A stretch of DNA of 64,000 bases from Tyto alba (GCF_018691265.1 NW_024881313.1:4828501-4892500); one strand, 5' to 3'. Positions 45,069 through 57,780 are shown, numbered from the stretch's first letter. The notes: generated from the letters alone by a model not told the origin. Translations and numbers: made by a program.

Positions 45069-45809
45069 GTAAGTTTTGTGCACAAGTTCCTTAAAGTTTA
45101 TTTGTACAGTGGGGAAGCCGAGGCTCCTGCTCGCTCTCGCTGCCTCTCGCCTCTTTCTTTCTCTTTCTCTTTCTCTCCCTCTCTGCCCGGAGCTTTTCAG
45201 GACGGTCCCACGGAGCCTGCGAGGCAGGATCAACCACTAATGATCCAGGTTGCGCTGCAAATCCCCCCCATCCCTTCACTCGCAGCAGCTAGCTCTCTAT
45301 TTTAATGATCAAATCAAAGTAAACCACAATAAGCGACTTTGGCAGAGATGGATTTTGGGGCCTAGCTTTAATCACTTTGACTACCGCAGAAGATAATTAC
45401 TTCCTTTGCTCCAATAGACTCTCCAAGTTTGGAGAGGTTTTGTTTAGCAAAGAGTAGTTACTGCAGGCGATTAAAAAAAAGGGAAAACAAAATAGATAGG
45501 GCTTGATATTATCTGGGCAGTGTCTTATGTAGGCATGATAGAGTTGGAGGCATGCTGATATGGTAATAATCTTTGGATTGGTGAAATATGTTGCACATCA
45601 GAGCTAGTATTAAAATGGCACAGACTGTACTGGAACGCGTAAGATTCCTGTTTTCTGCATTGGGTTATGCAGAAAGCTTTAGCTATGTATATATGTCCAT
45701 CAGCGAGCATGTAGTGTGTTTTGGGGATGTGCATTTATAATGTTGCTGTAACTAACTTTTTCCAGTTCCTATATGCAATTGCATAAATACAAATATATTT
45801 ATTATTATA

Positions 45810-45960
45810 TAATATATATACGCATGTGCATGTGTGCACGCATGTACAAATCCATGTATATGCCTGTATAAAGCCATGCACATGCACATGTGTGTCTAAT
45901 ATCGGTGTGTTTATGTATACAAAGGGTGTGTACGCGTGTATACATATATACGTTTCTGTG
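45810..45960. repeat. Alternating purine-pyrimidine tract
   Basis: Degenerate (AT)n and (GTGCAT)n units such as ATGTGCATGTGTGCACGCATG. It could adopt Z-DNA; open frames here are only shadows of the repeat. Confidence 0.7.
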
Positions 45961-48900
45961 ACTTTTTTTTTTTTTAAAAAAGTGAACCAATTGACTGTAA
46001 CTTGTAGCATTAATACAAGAGACTACAGGTCATTAGAGTGCTGCAAATTATGAAATACGGGCTTGGTTTATTGAAGATTGTAAATATCCCCCTAGCTCTG
46101 CTCTCTCCCTCTCTGCCTTATATTGCTGGCTGCCATTGTGGGGTAGGCCCCAGCTGCGTGTTTACTTCAACATTCTTTTTATTTAAGTGGACTGTTCTCA
46201 CTAGAGTGTGATTACTCAGCAATAAACTTTATGGCCGGATTTAACTTTAGCCTTTGAATTTCCAGGACTTGAATGAAAGGGTGAAAGGAACTCTGTCTTT
46301 CTCTGGATAGCATTAAGCCTGATCCTTACCCTCAGAGCTGTTACTTAGGCGAGTGATCTCAGGGGTGCAGAGTGGCTAGTCGGGGGGGTAGGTAAGAGAT
46401 TTGAGAATTGCCTCCAAAAAATACATATATATACATACGCATATACATATATAAATACACATATATATGTATCTCCAAACCAGCTGTATCTCTCTCTCTG
46501 CTCAGGTTTGGAGTAGCAGGGATTCAGCGGAACGCATTGTTTTCCTTCATGTGTGTTAAAGTCGGGTTTGCAAAAGAACGGGGTGGTTTGATGCGAGATG
46601 GGAGATGGGCTTTGTTTTTTTTTTTTTTCGCTAGTGCTATCCCGTTTGAATACTGTAGTTTAGGCTGTGTCTGCTACCGTGAACAAAAATGAGAGAAAGG
46701 CACAGGAGTACAGGAGGGTAAGGTTGTTGTGTAACTCTGCAAAGTCTGCACATTGCTGACTGAGTCCTATTTTTAATTTATTTGCCTTTAGCGTTAAAGG
46801 AACAGTAGTGTATAAGGTTGGCTCAGCTCAAAGATCTCACATTTTTACAAATATTTAATATTTAGAGTCAGTGCCCTGTGTAAGATAAATGGAGTCCAAA
46901 GCCTTTGTGTTTGTGTATCCTTCCTATGAACACTAAACAAACACATATGCATATACTTTATATTAAAAAAATGGGAAAGGCGTTAAAAGTACATATCCAA
47001 ATGCACATTTGAAAATCATTTCCATAATAAACAGCTGGAGATTTTATAGTACACTAGCTGTCAAATTTTCGTCAATAGGAATACAAGCAAGTTATATATA
47101 ATAGGCGTGTATTATATTATATTATATGCCATAAAATTTTATAGTTTGAGGCAAAAGCATGAAAACCCTTTAAAAGTTTGGTCTTCGTTTATATACGGGT
47201 CCTTTTCCAAGGAAAATCCTTCGCTTGTAAACGGGAATGATACTAGACACAAACCATTTGCGATTACTCAATATTCAACAACACTGCGCTATTTGAATTG
47301 TCTGGTGAATATACAAACACACGCACGCCCGTTCGACTATTATTTTAGGAACCTGGATATCATCGCGGATTGTAATTTTTCATTGTCTAGAGCGAAAAGA
47401 TTTGCTACTACATATTTTCACATTTTTGAATGTGGCTTCTGGAGCATATTCCACGTAAAGCAGTGTACAGAGATTCAAGAACTACAGAAAAGAAAAACAT
47501 CCTCAAACCCACAAGCATACAAACCCTCCCGTACTGCAAGAAACTCTCTAACAACAAAAGAAAGTTAGCTAGAAATGACAACTTCTCCATATTTCTGGCC
47601 CTGCCCCGTCCTAAGCAGCACGGTTGAAGCCATCCAAATCCAGAAACGCATTCATACTTTCTAATCCGCTTTGAAATTTGAAATTCAAACGACCCCAGAC
47701 TGCCGAACTCTACCAAAATATTCCCAGGTCCTAATTGTTATCCGAGAGAAATGTCATGGAGAATAATCGCTGGGAATCAGGGGAGAGGTCTTATCTGCGC
47801 ACATTATTTTTCTGCTGTGTTTGGGGGATTAATGCGTGCGAGTTTGTTTTACTTTAGGCATGGCAAGTGGCGTTCTGCGATTTGAAATATAGTCTACCTA
47901 ATCCTTTGAAAGAAATACTTGAGTGTAGTGTGTCATGTCTAAGCGGAAGGCCAATTAAAGATTAGGCAACTCTCTTAATGTGTGTTAACTAGTGACTTTG
48001 CGAGACATAACTTTCTCTAAACCAGAAGTATAACAATCCGGTGGAAAGTCATCCGTAAATTACAGCTCTGCAGCCTTGTCTAAACCCTGCAAACGCCCTA
48101 ATTGCAGAACATTACGGGGAAATTATTATTCTGCCATTTCCTTACATTTAATAAGTGTGTATCTGTGGAAGGGTGACAATAGAGGGGTTTGCAATCTGCT
48201 CCATGGGAAATTGAATGGAACAGATCATGAGGGGCGGATCTGGAGGTTTCGATTTCAAACCCTGGATACTGGAGCAATGCCTTTTCCCTCCCCGCAAATA
48301 CAGATTTAACGCATTAAATGCAGGCGTAAGTAAATCTCCTCACCAAGTTAAGACATCGCTTTGCTTTCTTAGCTCTACCTCTCTCCTGCCCTTAAAATCT
48401 CCTCGATTTGTTGCCAGAGTTGCTAGCCAGAGCGCAAAACCAGATCTCCCACAGCCACCTGGTCATCTTTGAAAATATTATCCCTTTCAAATTAAAGCAT
48501 CCTCACTAATGTTTCTCTGGAAGGCAAATACTCATGAACCATCACAGTCACATGTTCCTGTAGCTACAAGCACAAACAATATCAAATCTGACACAGAGAG
48601 TGTGTAAAATTTTGCAAGGATTTTGCCTTATAGCACGCATAAGGAATCTTTCCTATATCCCCTCCCCCCCAAAATGTCTTTTCAATAATAATATTTGCTA
48701 TGAAGGTTATTGGGTAATTATTGCAATTTTGTGGAACAGTCCTTGCTTGAGGTGAAGTCTGTCTCTGGATAACAAATGGCAGCCCGTGCAGTTCACTGCC
48801 AGGTTAAGTAAATGCAGAAAAGATAAATCTGCACACCCTAGGAATCACCAGCAGAGCTCGCTTTAGACCAAGTTCACAGTCAACTCGTTTGCCTAGACAA

Positions 48901-50201
48901 GGCTTCGCAAACAATTAGAGTTGTTTCTTTATGTTTAAATCAAGGAGAAATGACTAAGCCCCTCGCAGCAGAGAGCTGCAGCTTTTCCCCCAACGCTCGT
49001 CGCCACATTCCTTCCAACCTCACGCCCAGAACTTACCCAGCATTTCACCTGCAATTGTAACCATATAGCGCCTTTGAGTAACAGGCTTCCCTCCAACGCT
49101 GCCGAAAGGCTGTGCAAACTGATCTAACACCACTTTACAAAGCTGCGGGAATAAATAAAAGAAAAGGAAAGAAAAGGGAAAAAAAAAAAAAAAGCAATAA
49201 TTAAAAATGCAAAAGTATCCGATTTCTCAACAGCAAGAAGGAAAAAGAAAAAAAAAGCCCTTAGAAAGCTGGGGGAAACGACAGAACTATTGAAACAAAC
49301 AGTGCGAGTCTCTTACTCCTAAAAGAAGCTGCATAGCTTTTGTATATCTTTGTGGTTAAGGGCGTTACAACTGCAGGTCAAAAAGTTGAGGGTCAAAAGT
49401 TTACGTTTTGCACCACTCTTAGTCATTCGCCCAGACAGAGTTTGATGTCAATGTTATAGCCGAGATCTTGACTATCAGCACAAAAGATAAAATAGCTTTG
49501 AGTTACGTGTGTATCACAGTATGGACTCCAGGTGAACCCTACTGGCTGAATGACCTCAATTACCGAGGAAAGGATAGAAAATTCCTCTTTTCAAGAGCAA
49601 TACACGTTGTATTTCATCTTGAATTATCGGCCACATTTGTGTCTGAATATCTCGCGTTCAGCCGCGGCAGGTAAACACGCGTGTTACCCCCACAGCAGCC
49701 TCTGATGCTGCCTCCTCGGAGAGTCAGGTAGCGAAATGTTTTAACCCTGTTTATTATATAATAACCTGCTTTAAGAGGTTTAACGTTGAGCCATCTCACT
49801 TTGCAAAATGGCAGGAAGATAAGATAGGAACGAAGCTATTAACGCGTTTATCGATCCTAGCCGCGTCTTTGTTTTCGCTCCCATTTCTGTAGCGACCGCT
49901 AAACTGTGCTTAAACAGGACATGCTGGAGATAATGCGGGTTATATGTTTGGTCCGAAGGAGCTCGTTTAAAATGCGGAGCCGCGGGCCGTGTTGTGCTAC
50001 CGATGGCAAATGTTGCAGAGAGGCTGGCGCCCTGCGCCGCTCCGTGATTTGGGGGGGTCCTCACAGTCCCCTGGAATTACCCGAGGCAGCAGTTCCCAGC
50101 GAAATGGGGAGCAGGGAAGGGTGTTTTCCCTCCTTCCATCCCGCCCCCCCCCCCCGCTCCCCCCTCACCCCCTCCCAAATAAAAAGTTCAGTGGCATTTC
50201 T

Positions 50202-50239
50202 TTCAGTGGCCCGAATTTTTTTCAGTGGCCCGAATTTTT
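50202..50239. repeat. Perfect 19-bp tandem duplication
   Basis: TTCAGTGGCCCGAATTTTT is repeated head to tail (50202-50220, 50221-50239). Shortly downstream CTGCCTCGGT occurs twice (50251-50260 and 50274-50283), so this spot has had two small duplications. Confidence 0.95.
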
Positions 50240-51705
50240 TGTTCCCAGTGCTGCCTCGGTGTCAAAGTTTTTGCTGCCTCGGTTAGGCGTGTCTGTAGGG
50301 AGAACTGGCTGATATCGCACGGGGAGCTTCATTCTGGGGGAGATTACTGAAAACCGGATTCAGCCCGAAATGATGAGGGTGAGGGGTCGATGGAAGAGGG
50401 AAAAGATATTCCCAAATATTCATAAGCAGATATGAAAAGGTGTGGAGGAGGGGACTGGGGGGCGAGGAAGTCCGAGAAAGAGCGCACCTCACCCCCATCC
50501 GTGCACTGCCGCCTTTCCACCCCCACGGCAGGAGACTACCCCGGCCTCTGCGTAGCTGGTACGCGTGAATTATTCGCCAGAGACACAGCTGGATCGTGGC
50601 AGGCGAGCGCTATTTCTCGGGAGCAAATACACGAGCGATTAGATTTCAGATTAGCCAAAGTGATTATCGGAGAGTTTGCCTAAAGTACCTGCTGAAACCT
50701 GGAAAGTATAGAATGCAAGCGTTTGCTCGGCATGTAGAGGTTGTTCACAAGTTGCTGTTGTTGCTCACTTGTAGCGAGCCCTGGCATTGCACATTTGGGG
50801 AGCCTGCCCTCGCTGGCGATAGTATATAACCTTTCACATCCAGAGTATTTATTTGGTGTAAGAGCGAAGCCTGATAACAAGCTAAAAACTGTAGCCAAAT
50901 ATCTACTTAGAGAATAGCAGGCGGATTGTTTCCAAGAATAACAATGCGTCTTTGACATACCCAGAACGAAAGCTGTTACTATAACTGGCTTACTCAAGAG
51001 TAGGTGACTGAAATCCATTTGCTTCCTCACCAAAACAATTAATGGCTCGAATTTCATACGTTCAATCTGATTTAGAATAAAAATATCAACGGGAGTACTG
51101 AAACTGCGACTTCAATAAATATTGACTCTTCTGAATTCTTGTTTAAATTATTCCTTAAAGAAAAAAAGAAAGAAAAACAACACAAAAAAAGACAACAACA
51201 ACCTGGAGCAGAACAGCTAACAGTTTGAGACGAACTCTTTCTGTCCTTTCTCTCTCTGCATTCAGCACACTGTTCTCTGGCGTGGAAGGTCTGCTCAAAA
51301 GACCATTCATTTAAAATCCGGGCACAAATCACATTTTATGTGTGTTTATTTAACCACGCCAGGATAGAGCGAGCAAATCTCGCCAACTATCCCGTTGTTG
51401 CGCGGAGCCCCGGTGCCAGAGAAGTCACCGTTTTTACCAAATGCTGAACTTGGGGCAAAACTGCGAGCACTGCCCCGGCAGCGCGGACAGCAAAGGAGCG
51501 CTCCCGCCCGCGGAGGCAGGAGCAGCCTCGGGGGCTGCATCATTCCCGGGAACAAAGGAGGGAATACAGTCGATACATTCCATAACGTTTACATTTTCCC
51601 GCGATTTTTTCTTAATTTTCCCTTAGAAGTAGTGACCTGGGCAAAGCACCCCGCTATCTAAAAGACACTGTTATAGACCTTTTAGAAAAACTAAGTCCAA
51701 GGCCG

Positions 51706-51722
51706 AGGTGAACTTCAGGTCA
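51706..51722 (+). promoter_or_regulatory. DR5 retinoic acid response element upstream of HOXA4
   Basis: AGGTGA-ACTTC-AGGTCA is a direct repeat of two nuclear-receptor half-sites spaced by five bases, the best RAR/RXR geometry. The AGGTGA first half-site is also found in the DR5 elements of other HOX4 genes as I recall. A conserved retinoid element is known upstream of mouse Hoxa4. It lies 3.8 kb before the HOXA4 ATG here. Retinoic acid receptors would activate HOXA4 in hindbrain and anterior mesoderm. Binding is inferred. Confidence 0.8.
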
Positions 51723-52002
51723 CCGCGTCTAACAAATATGAAAATGTCGCCTGGTGAAGGGCACGCCTTGTTATTTAACAAAGACTGTCAATGTGTAAGA
51801 TTAATAAGAAACAAAATGCACACGGTGTCACTTTTCGGTCACTTTGAAACTTGGGACAGCCTCGCATTCAAGAGGGGAAAGCTGGGGCTAAATATATTCA
51901 AAATGTTTCAAATCAAATTCAAACCAGGCTGCTAGTACGATTCTTCCTCCTCCTACCGCTCTCGGTGGAGGATACCCGGGCACGGCGAAAGGTTGACTTG
52001 AC

Positions 52003-52123
52003 ATTATTATTATTATTATTGTTATTATTGTTATTATTGTTATTATTGTTATTATTATTGTTGTTATTATTATTGTTGTATTATTGTTATTATTAATGTT
52101 GTTATTATTGTTGTTATTGTTAT

Positions 52124-52185
<62 letters not shown>

Positions 52186-52186
52186 T
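52003..52186. repeat. Compound triplet microsatellite (TTA/TTG)n-(CTA)n
   Basis: About 125 bp of ATT/GTT triplets switch cleanly to about 58 bp of ACT/CTA triplets. Open frames crossing it give poly-Leu or poly-Ser and are not genes. It begins about 280 bp after the DR5 element. Confidence 0.95.
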
Positions 52187-54500
52187 TCTTGCCGTTGTTG
52201 TTATTATTTTCTCTTTTGGGGTAATTACATTTTAGCCGCGCATGTGGGGGTAGCAGGAGTGTTTGCTTCTTGTTTCTTGTTTCACAAGAAAATGAAGGAT
52301 CCCCCTTTTCCCTCTCTATGGGTATGTATGAGGTTGCCTCTTCTTGGTGCATGAAAATTTACTCTCTCCCTCTCGACTTAATCTCCTCCTCGGCCAGCCT
52401 CGGCCAGGAAACTCTTGCTCCTTTATTAACTGATTAAAGTCTCCTTTGCCAGTGAAACCAAGCCTTTAGTCCTTCTGGAAAAAATAAGGGAGCTGGCCTA
52501 TTTTTTCCTCTGCTTTTCTTTCTTCGAGAGCTTAGGATGATGCTACAAGTTTGTTAAAGGGAAGTACCGGGGGAAAAAAGGGTTTCTGAGATTGTTTATT
52601 ACAGCCATAAATCTTGCAGTAAAATGTCGAAATGGCCGTGTGCAAGATAACACTTGGTGGTCTTGGCTGGGTTCTTGTTTATGATAACAAAACCACAAAG
52701 ACATGGAACAGGCCTTTTGGAGGTCCTGCCTCAGCACATCTTCGCGGAGTAATAGAACCACACGAAAAAAAACAGACTTCAGCTCAGGTCACCTTGCAGA
52801 TTTACAGTCGTATACAAAATTGCATCCTTCTCTCTGTAACCGAGCGCCAGAGCCCCACGGTAGAAAGAGGCGCAGTGAAACAAGTATACTTTGAGATCTA
52901 ATCACGGTAAATAATACGAAACAGAGCCCGGACAGCTCGCCCAATATAGCGCTGAGCTTAGAAACCGAGACACCACTTTTCGTTGTGTTTTACCGTGGCT
53001 TGGGAACACGGCAGCCTGCTGTAGTGCTCCTGCCATAGTGTCTCAGGACTTCTGCCGAGGATAATATTTACGATAACCCAGTGTAATTCATCCGGTGCTG
53101 GCCGGCAGGTATTTCTACATATGTGTCTCTGTGTGTGCATGTATCTCTTTACGCCAGGAAAGCGCTCTCTGCTCGTGGTGGACTTTGACAATCTTTTATT
53201 TTTCACAGTCGTGTAGGTGGGAGCTTTATTCTTTTACAACATGGGTTGCTGTAGTTTTTTTGTTGTGGTTTGGGGTTTTTTTGTTGTTGTTGTTCTTGTT
53301 GTTGTGTCTCTTTTTTTTTTTTTTTTTTAATATAAATAAAACAATCTCCACTTTCCTGTCAAATGCGTGTTGTTGAACAGTTGCGGCTGTCTCTGTGTGC
53401 GTGTGTGTAACCGCATTTCCTCTCCACGCAGAGTAAATAGAGAAACTTATCTATTACCCCAGTTAAAGAGTTCCATAGATGCGCTGTTGGAAATGAGTAA
53501 GTAAATGTGTTTTAACTCTCTTTACAAATTAGACATTCGATAGGAGGAGGAAATGAGTGATTGTTTAGATAAGTACCCCAGTATACCCAAGTGCTGGAAA
53601 TGTTCTAACATATTACAAGCCGCCTGCAATGTGCGTGCGTGTGTGTGTGTGGATGAAATATAAATCGATACGATGTGTGTCTTGTTAGATAGAATATATA
53701 TTCAAATAGAATTTTATTGCATGTATCCGTTATCTATAAAACTGCAAAAGACAATAATCTGAATTTAAACCAAGGTAACTGTTAATGTAATATCTTTAGG
53801 AGGGCAAGATCTAAACTGTATCATATTTACGCTTGATATATTAGATGTATTTTCCCATACTAGCAGATGAGATTACCCATTCACCTATTATGTTCTTGAA
53901 GGGTGCGGTAAACATTTCTATGTGTTTACATGCTTTCCTGAAAAGAAGCAAAAAAAAATCCGAAAAATTTGCTTCTAACTCCGAATCTACCAGACTAGCT
54001 GACATTAAATAAGTAGGGTTTTTTGTTTTGTTTTGTTTTTTTTTTTCCTTAGAATAAGAGCGTAATTAGTTTAACCATCAATTTTCAATTACCTAAGGTC
54101 AGGGCGGTTGCCTCTTTTCCCTCTGAGCTGCAAATATCGTTAACAGTGTCAGTTTTAGCAACGCAGAAGCGCCCGAGTGTCCTCTCCCTCCTACGCCAGG
54201 GTTTGCGAGTTACTTCTGCGAAGGCGCTAGCGATTTCTCGTGGAACAGAACATTAAGAAATAAACCCAAGACGAGGCATACCAAACCGACGGACTTAAAT
54301 TCGCAGTTTGGAAACGGCTCCTCCGCGGGGAGGGACGCTGGCAGCGAGCCCTGCGACCGCCGGTAGGAAGTATTTGATACCGCCGTGTCCGCCTTCCCCC
54401 CCGCCTCTCCCTTCCCCCTCTCTTCCCCGTTATTTTCAAGCTCGTCGTATCCCTCACACCCCGCAAGCCACTCGAGGACTCTCCTCGGCCTCCCCGCCAC

Positions 54501-55373
54501 CTTCATACGAACTTTTGCATCTATTCCTCCAGTTTGCACGGTTCCAAAGGTGCAGAGGGCTAGCCCCCCGGGGGGGCCGCCCGCCCGCGGTCCGCCGCGG
54601 CGGGGGCGTTGGGGGCAGAGCCCGGCGGGCTGCTGGGGGCCTGTGCCCGGGGGCCGCTGCCGCCCTCTGCCTGCGCTCAGCCCCGGCTCCAGGCGTTCGG
54701 AGCCGGGTTTGTTTTAAAAGGATTGTGCAACGCCTTGTGCAATGCCTGCCTGGCTCCCTCCGGAACGCGCAGCTGGGCTGCGCTCCGCTTCCTCGCCCCG
54801 CTTCCTACGCTCTCCCGCGGGGGAAGGAAGGAACAAAAAGTGCTTAGGGGGGGGATTGGGGGTGGGGGTGGGTGGAGGGGGGCAGGGAAAGACTGTCAGA
54901 GCGGAATTAGTTTTATCTCGCTTGACACCGCGGCTGCCGGCCCCGGCGGGCGGGGGGAGCCGGGGGGATGCCGGCGGGGAGCGGCCGCGGGCGTCTGGCA
55001 GCCCCCGGCCGGGCGCTCCCTCGGCGGGCGGGGGACGCGGCGGCCGCGGCCCCCGCGGTGGGGAACGCGGGCGCGGAGCTGCCCCGCGGCCGCTCGCCCT
55101 CCTTCCATTTCCTGATCCGGGGTCCGCGGCCCCGCGCGGTAATTGGCGCTGGCGGTCAGGTGGTGATGGGGTGGCGGGGGGTGAGGGGGTGTGGGGGGTG
55201 TGTGTCTGTGCGTGTGCGTGTGCGTGTGTGTGTGCGCGCGGGTGTGTGTGTGTGTTGTAGGCGCTCCAGGGGTGGGAAGAGAGGAAGGGAGGGGAGTGCG
55301 GCGGGGAGGGCGGGGGGGAGGTGTGGGGGGGGAAATCTGGAGGCCCAAACTTTGGCAGCGGCGAGCACTTGAC
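54501..55373. other. HOXA4 upstream CpG island
   Basis: Dense CpG sequence at about 54540-55150 changes into a GT/G-rich stretch at 55165-55260. Open frames on both strands are compositional. An island this long before a HOX4 promoter is expected. Confidence 0.55.
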
Positions 55374-55495
55374 AGCAGCGGGAGGGGGAGAGGGAGGGAG
55401 GGGAGGGAGGGGGGGGGGGGGAAGGGGAGGGGCCTCGCCGAGCCCAGAAAAACGACAACGCGAGAAAAATTAGTATTTTTGCACTTCACAAATTA
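55374..55495 (+). promoter_or_regulatory. HOXA4: HOXA4 proximal promoter and 5' UTR with G-rich tract
   Basis: A purine tract of GGGAGGG-type repeats (55379-55433) with a run of about 12 G ends 60 bp before the ATG. It could form G-quadruplex or triplex structure and may serve as an Sp/MAZ-type promoter. The leader AAAAATTAGTATTTTTGCAC is AT-rich up to the start codon. Confidence 0.5.
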
Positions 55496-55630
55496 ATGAC
55501 CATGAGTTCGTTTTTGATAAACTCCAACTACATCGAGCCCAAATTCCCTCCCTGCGAGGAGTACACGCAGCACAGCGGCAGCGCCGCCAGCTCCGCCAGC
55601 TACCACCCGCACCACCCGCTCCCGCACGCC

Positions 55631-55661
<31 letters not shown>

Positions 55662-56084
55662 ACCTGCACGCCGCGCACCCGGGCCCGCCGCTGCCCGAGT
55701 ACTTCCCGCGGTCGCGCCGGGAACCGGGCTACCAGGCTCCCGCGGCGCCGCCGGGGCCGCCTCCCGAGGCTCTCTACCCGGCGCAGGCACCCTCCTACCC
55801 CCAGGCGCCCTACAGCTACAGCAGCGCCGGCAGCGCCGCCCCGGGCCCCGAGCAGCCGCCCCCGGGGGCCTCGCCGCCGCCTCCGCCGCCCGCCAAGGGC
55901 CACCCCGGCCCCCCCCAGCCCCTGCTCCCGGGCCATGCCCTCCAGCGCCGCTGCGAAGCGGCCCCCGCCGCCGGGGCCGGTACCGGGCCCGGCTGCCCGC
56001 TGCTGCCCGACAAGAGCCTGCCCGGGCTGAAGGGGAAGGAGCCGGTGGTCTACCCCTGGATGAAGAAGATCCATGTGAGCACGG
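55496..56084 (+). CDS. HOXA4: HOXA4 exon 1 (Pro-rich region, hexapeptide)
   Basis: Exon 1 encodes residues 1-196 plus one base of a 305-aa HOXA4, a Dfd-class factor of hindbrain and cervical patterning. The start MTMSSFLINSNYIEPKFPPCEEYTQHSG is diagnostic of HOX4. It continues with a His/Pro tract (10 Pro run after HAP), LPEYFPRSRREPGYQ, proline-rich sequence and the hexapeptide VYPWMKKIHVST (YPWM 186-189). The exon is very GC-rich with a (CCG)n proline run. It ends ACG G before the donor GTGAGT at 56085. The intron is 534 bp, the shortest of the window, and includes an A-run at 56242-56268. Confidence 0.97.
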
Positions 56085-56618
56085 GTGAGTTGCCCTTGCC
56101 AGGGGGAGGTGGGGATGTGCCTGCGGAGGAGGGAAGGGGGGGGAGGGTGCTCCCGGGGCCGGGATGGGTCGGTGCGTGTGTGGCTTTTTTTTTTTTTTTC
56201 CCCTTTCTTTCCCTCCTTCTCCCTCCGCGTTTCCTAATAATAAAAAAAAAAAAAAAAAAAAAAAAAAAGTGAGAAACCTTTTGTATCCGGGGTCCTTTAT
56301 CAAAAGATTTACGAGACGCCAAACTGTTAGGGCAGTAATTATAGCCCCCATAAATTTAATTGCCCTGCAGTGGCTCTGGGCCATGTGTCTTTGAAGCTTT
56401 TCTTCTAACCCAAATGCCCATCACCATTTTTTATTGCTCCTCGATTGTCCCCACTGTCGATAGGCTGTGAAACAATTTTTCTTGCCGTTTATGTATCTCA
56501 TGTGAACCTGGTGTCAAGTTATTATATAATGATTATGTTCTATCGCTTCCCCCCCCCCCCCCCCTTTTCTTTTCCCTCCGCGTGTGTGTGTGTGTGCGCC
56601 TGTGTGTGCACGTTTCAG

Positions 56619-56947
56619 TCAATCCCAATTACAACGGAGGGGAGCCCAAGAGGTCTCGCACTGCCTACACCAGACAGCAGGTCCTGGAGCTGGAGAAGGA
56701 GTTCCACTTCAACCGCTACCTGACCAGGAGGCGACGCATCGAGATCGCGCACACCCTCTGCCTCTCCGAGCGCCAGGTCAAGATCTGGTTCCAAAACAGG
56801 CGCATGAAGTGGAAGAAAGACCATAAACTGCCTAACACAAAGATGCGCTCCTCAAACCAGTCCACACTGAGCCAGCAGTCCAAAGCACAGACACAGGGCC
56901 ACCCCCACCCGCTCGATGGGGCTACACCCAACGCAGCCGCGCTATAA
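56619..56947 (+). CDS. HOXA4: HOXA4 exon 2 (homeodomain)
   Basis: The acceptor GTGCACGTTTCAG ends at 56618; TC completes Val 197. The exon encodes [21 protein letters not shown], the homeodomain at about 206-265 (Dfd type with [14 protein letters not shown] [24 protein letters not shown]) and the tail [14 protein letters not shown]...[10 protein letters not shown], ending TAA 56945-56947. [12 protein letters not shown] is the HOX4 signature. The exons total 918 nt, 305 aa plus stop. Confidence 0.97.
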
Positions 56948-57261
56948 ATACGGTTTTGTTTTGTTTTGTTTTTTAAATATATATATATTTACGTATCTAT
57001 TGGGGGTTTCCAGCTGCCCCGTGGTGGAGGCTGGCTGTTTGGACCAAACAACTGTGTAAAACAAAACAGGAGCAGGAAAGGAAGACGAGACGTGCCCAAG
57101 AACGGGCACATGTTTAAACCAAAACCCGGACGATTGTCTACATTGTATATAGATAATGGTTCCATGCCCATCATTTTTTTTCTATTTATGGAAACACTCT
57201 CTTGCCCTCGGTGTAAGAGAGGGCTGGATGCTGTCACGGACGAATTCTCTGTACCTAAGAC

Positions 57262-57294
<33 letters not shown>

Positions 57295-57780
57295 GAGAAC
57301 ACTTTAAAAATAAAAGACGGTTAAAATAAAGCAAAGACCTCGTGAGACACTTGTGTAAGGCATTGACTTGAATAGCGCTGTTTCGTGGCGTGTTCGTGAA
57401 TTCCTGTGTGCGTGTGTGTGTGTGAGGGTGCACACGCACGTATGCACACACACCAACACGGGAGAGAGAACGAACACGTCCACGGGAGGTTAAAGACTTA
57501 AGAAAAATGTCCCTTTACGCTGTCTAAAGGAAAATGTTTTATGTATCAAAGGTAACTTAACTGGTTTTAAGTGTAGCCCCCGCAGTAGCTGTGATCTATT
57601 AGTTTTTCTTCACATTCCCTGTTGCATTTATTTAAAGAAATGTTGCTATAAAGGCTGTTGCTGTCTTCATATTTGGCACCGTCTAAATCGTTTGGGTCCA
57701 TGTACAATTTGTGGATTTTTGGTGTAATGTATAACAGTGCCAAATGCTGGTAATAAAGATTATTCTGTACAAAAGAATTA
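56948..57780 (+). other. HOXA4: HOXA4 3' UTR
   Basis: AT-rich sequence with a T-run at 57267-57293 and AATAAA at 57309-57314, 57325-57330 and 57752-57757. The last is followed by TTATTCTGTAC and may be the distal end. No miR-196 8-mer was seen. Confidence 0.55.
57752..57757 (+). terminator. HOXA4: HOXA4 distal poly(A) signal candidate
   Basis: TAATAAAGATTATTCTG about 0.8 kb after the stop. Two nearer AATAAA (57309, 57325) are alternatives, so the dominant site is uncertain. Confidence 0.4.

Larger units (their letters stand above)
44096..54500. other. HOXA5-HOXA4 spacer
   Basis: About 10 kb without a protein gene. It holds the candidate exon (44964-45068) with TATA and E-box upstream, the DR5 retinoid element (51706-51722), the triplet microsatellite (52003-52186), and AT/GC alternating tracts at 45810-45960. 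Smaller points are a nuclear-receptor half-site cluster (49375-49395), a 19-bp tandem duplication (50202-50239) and an A-rich run at 49180-49194. Much of 46700-49900 and 52200-54100 is unique, repeat-poor DNA that could be conserved regulatory sequence; alignment is required. Confidence 0.55.

Noticed and set aside
52003..52186. Poly-Leu or poly-Ser proteins across the triplet repeat
   Set aside because: They are translations of a microsatellite with no flanking coding signal.
43270..55495. miR-10 gene between HOX5 and HOX4
   Set aside because: I saw no match to the miR-10 mature sequence (TACCCTGTAGA); tetrapod HOXA clusters are not known to have it.
55470..56384. 304-codon minus-strand frame over HOXA4 exon 1
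   Set aside because: Antisense shadow of the GC-rich HOXA4 coding exon; no independent signal.
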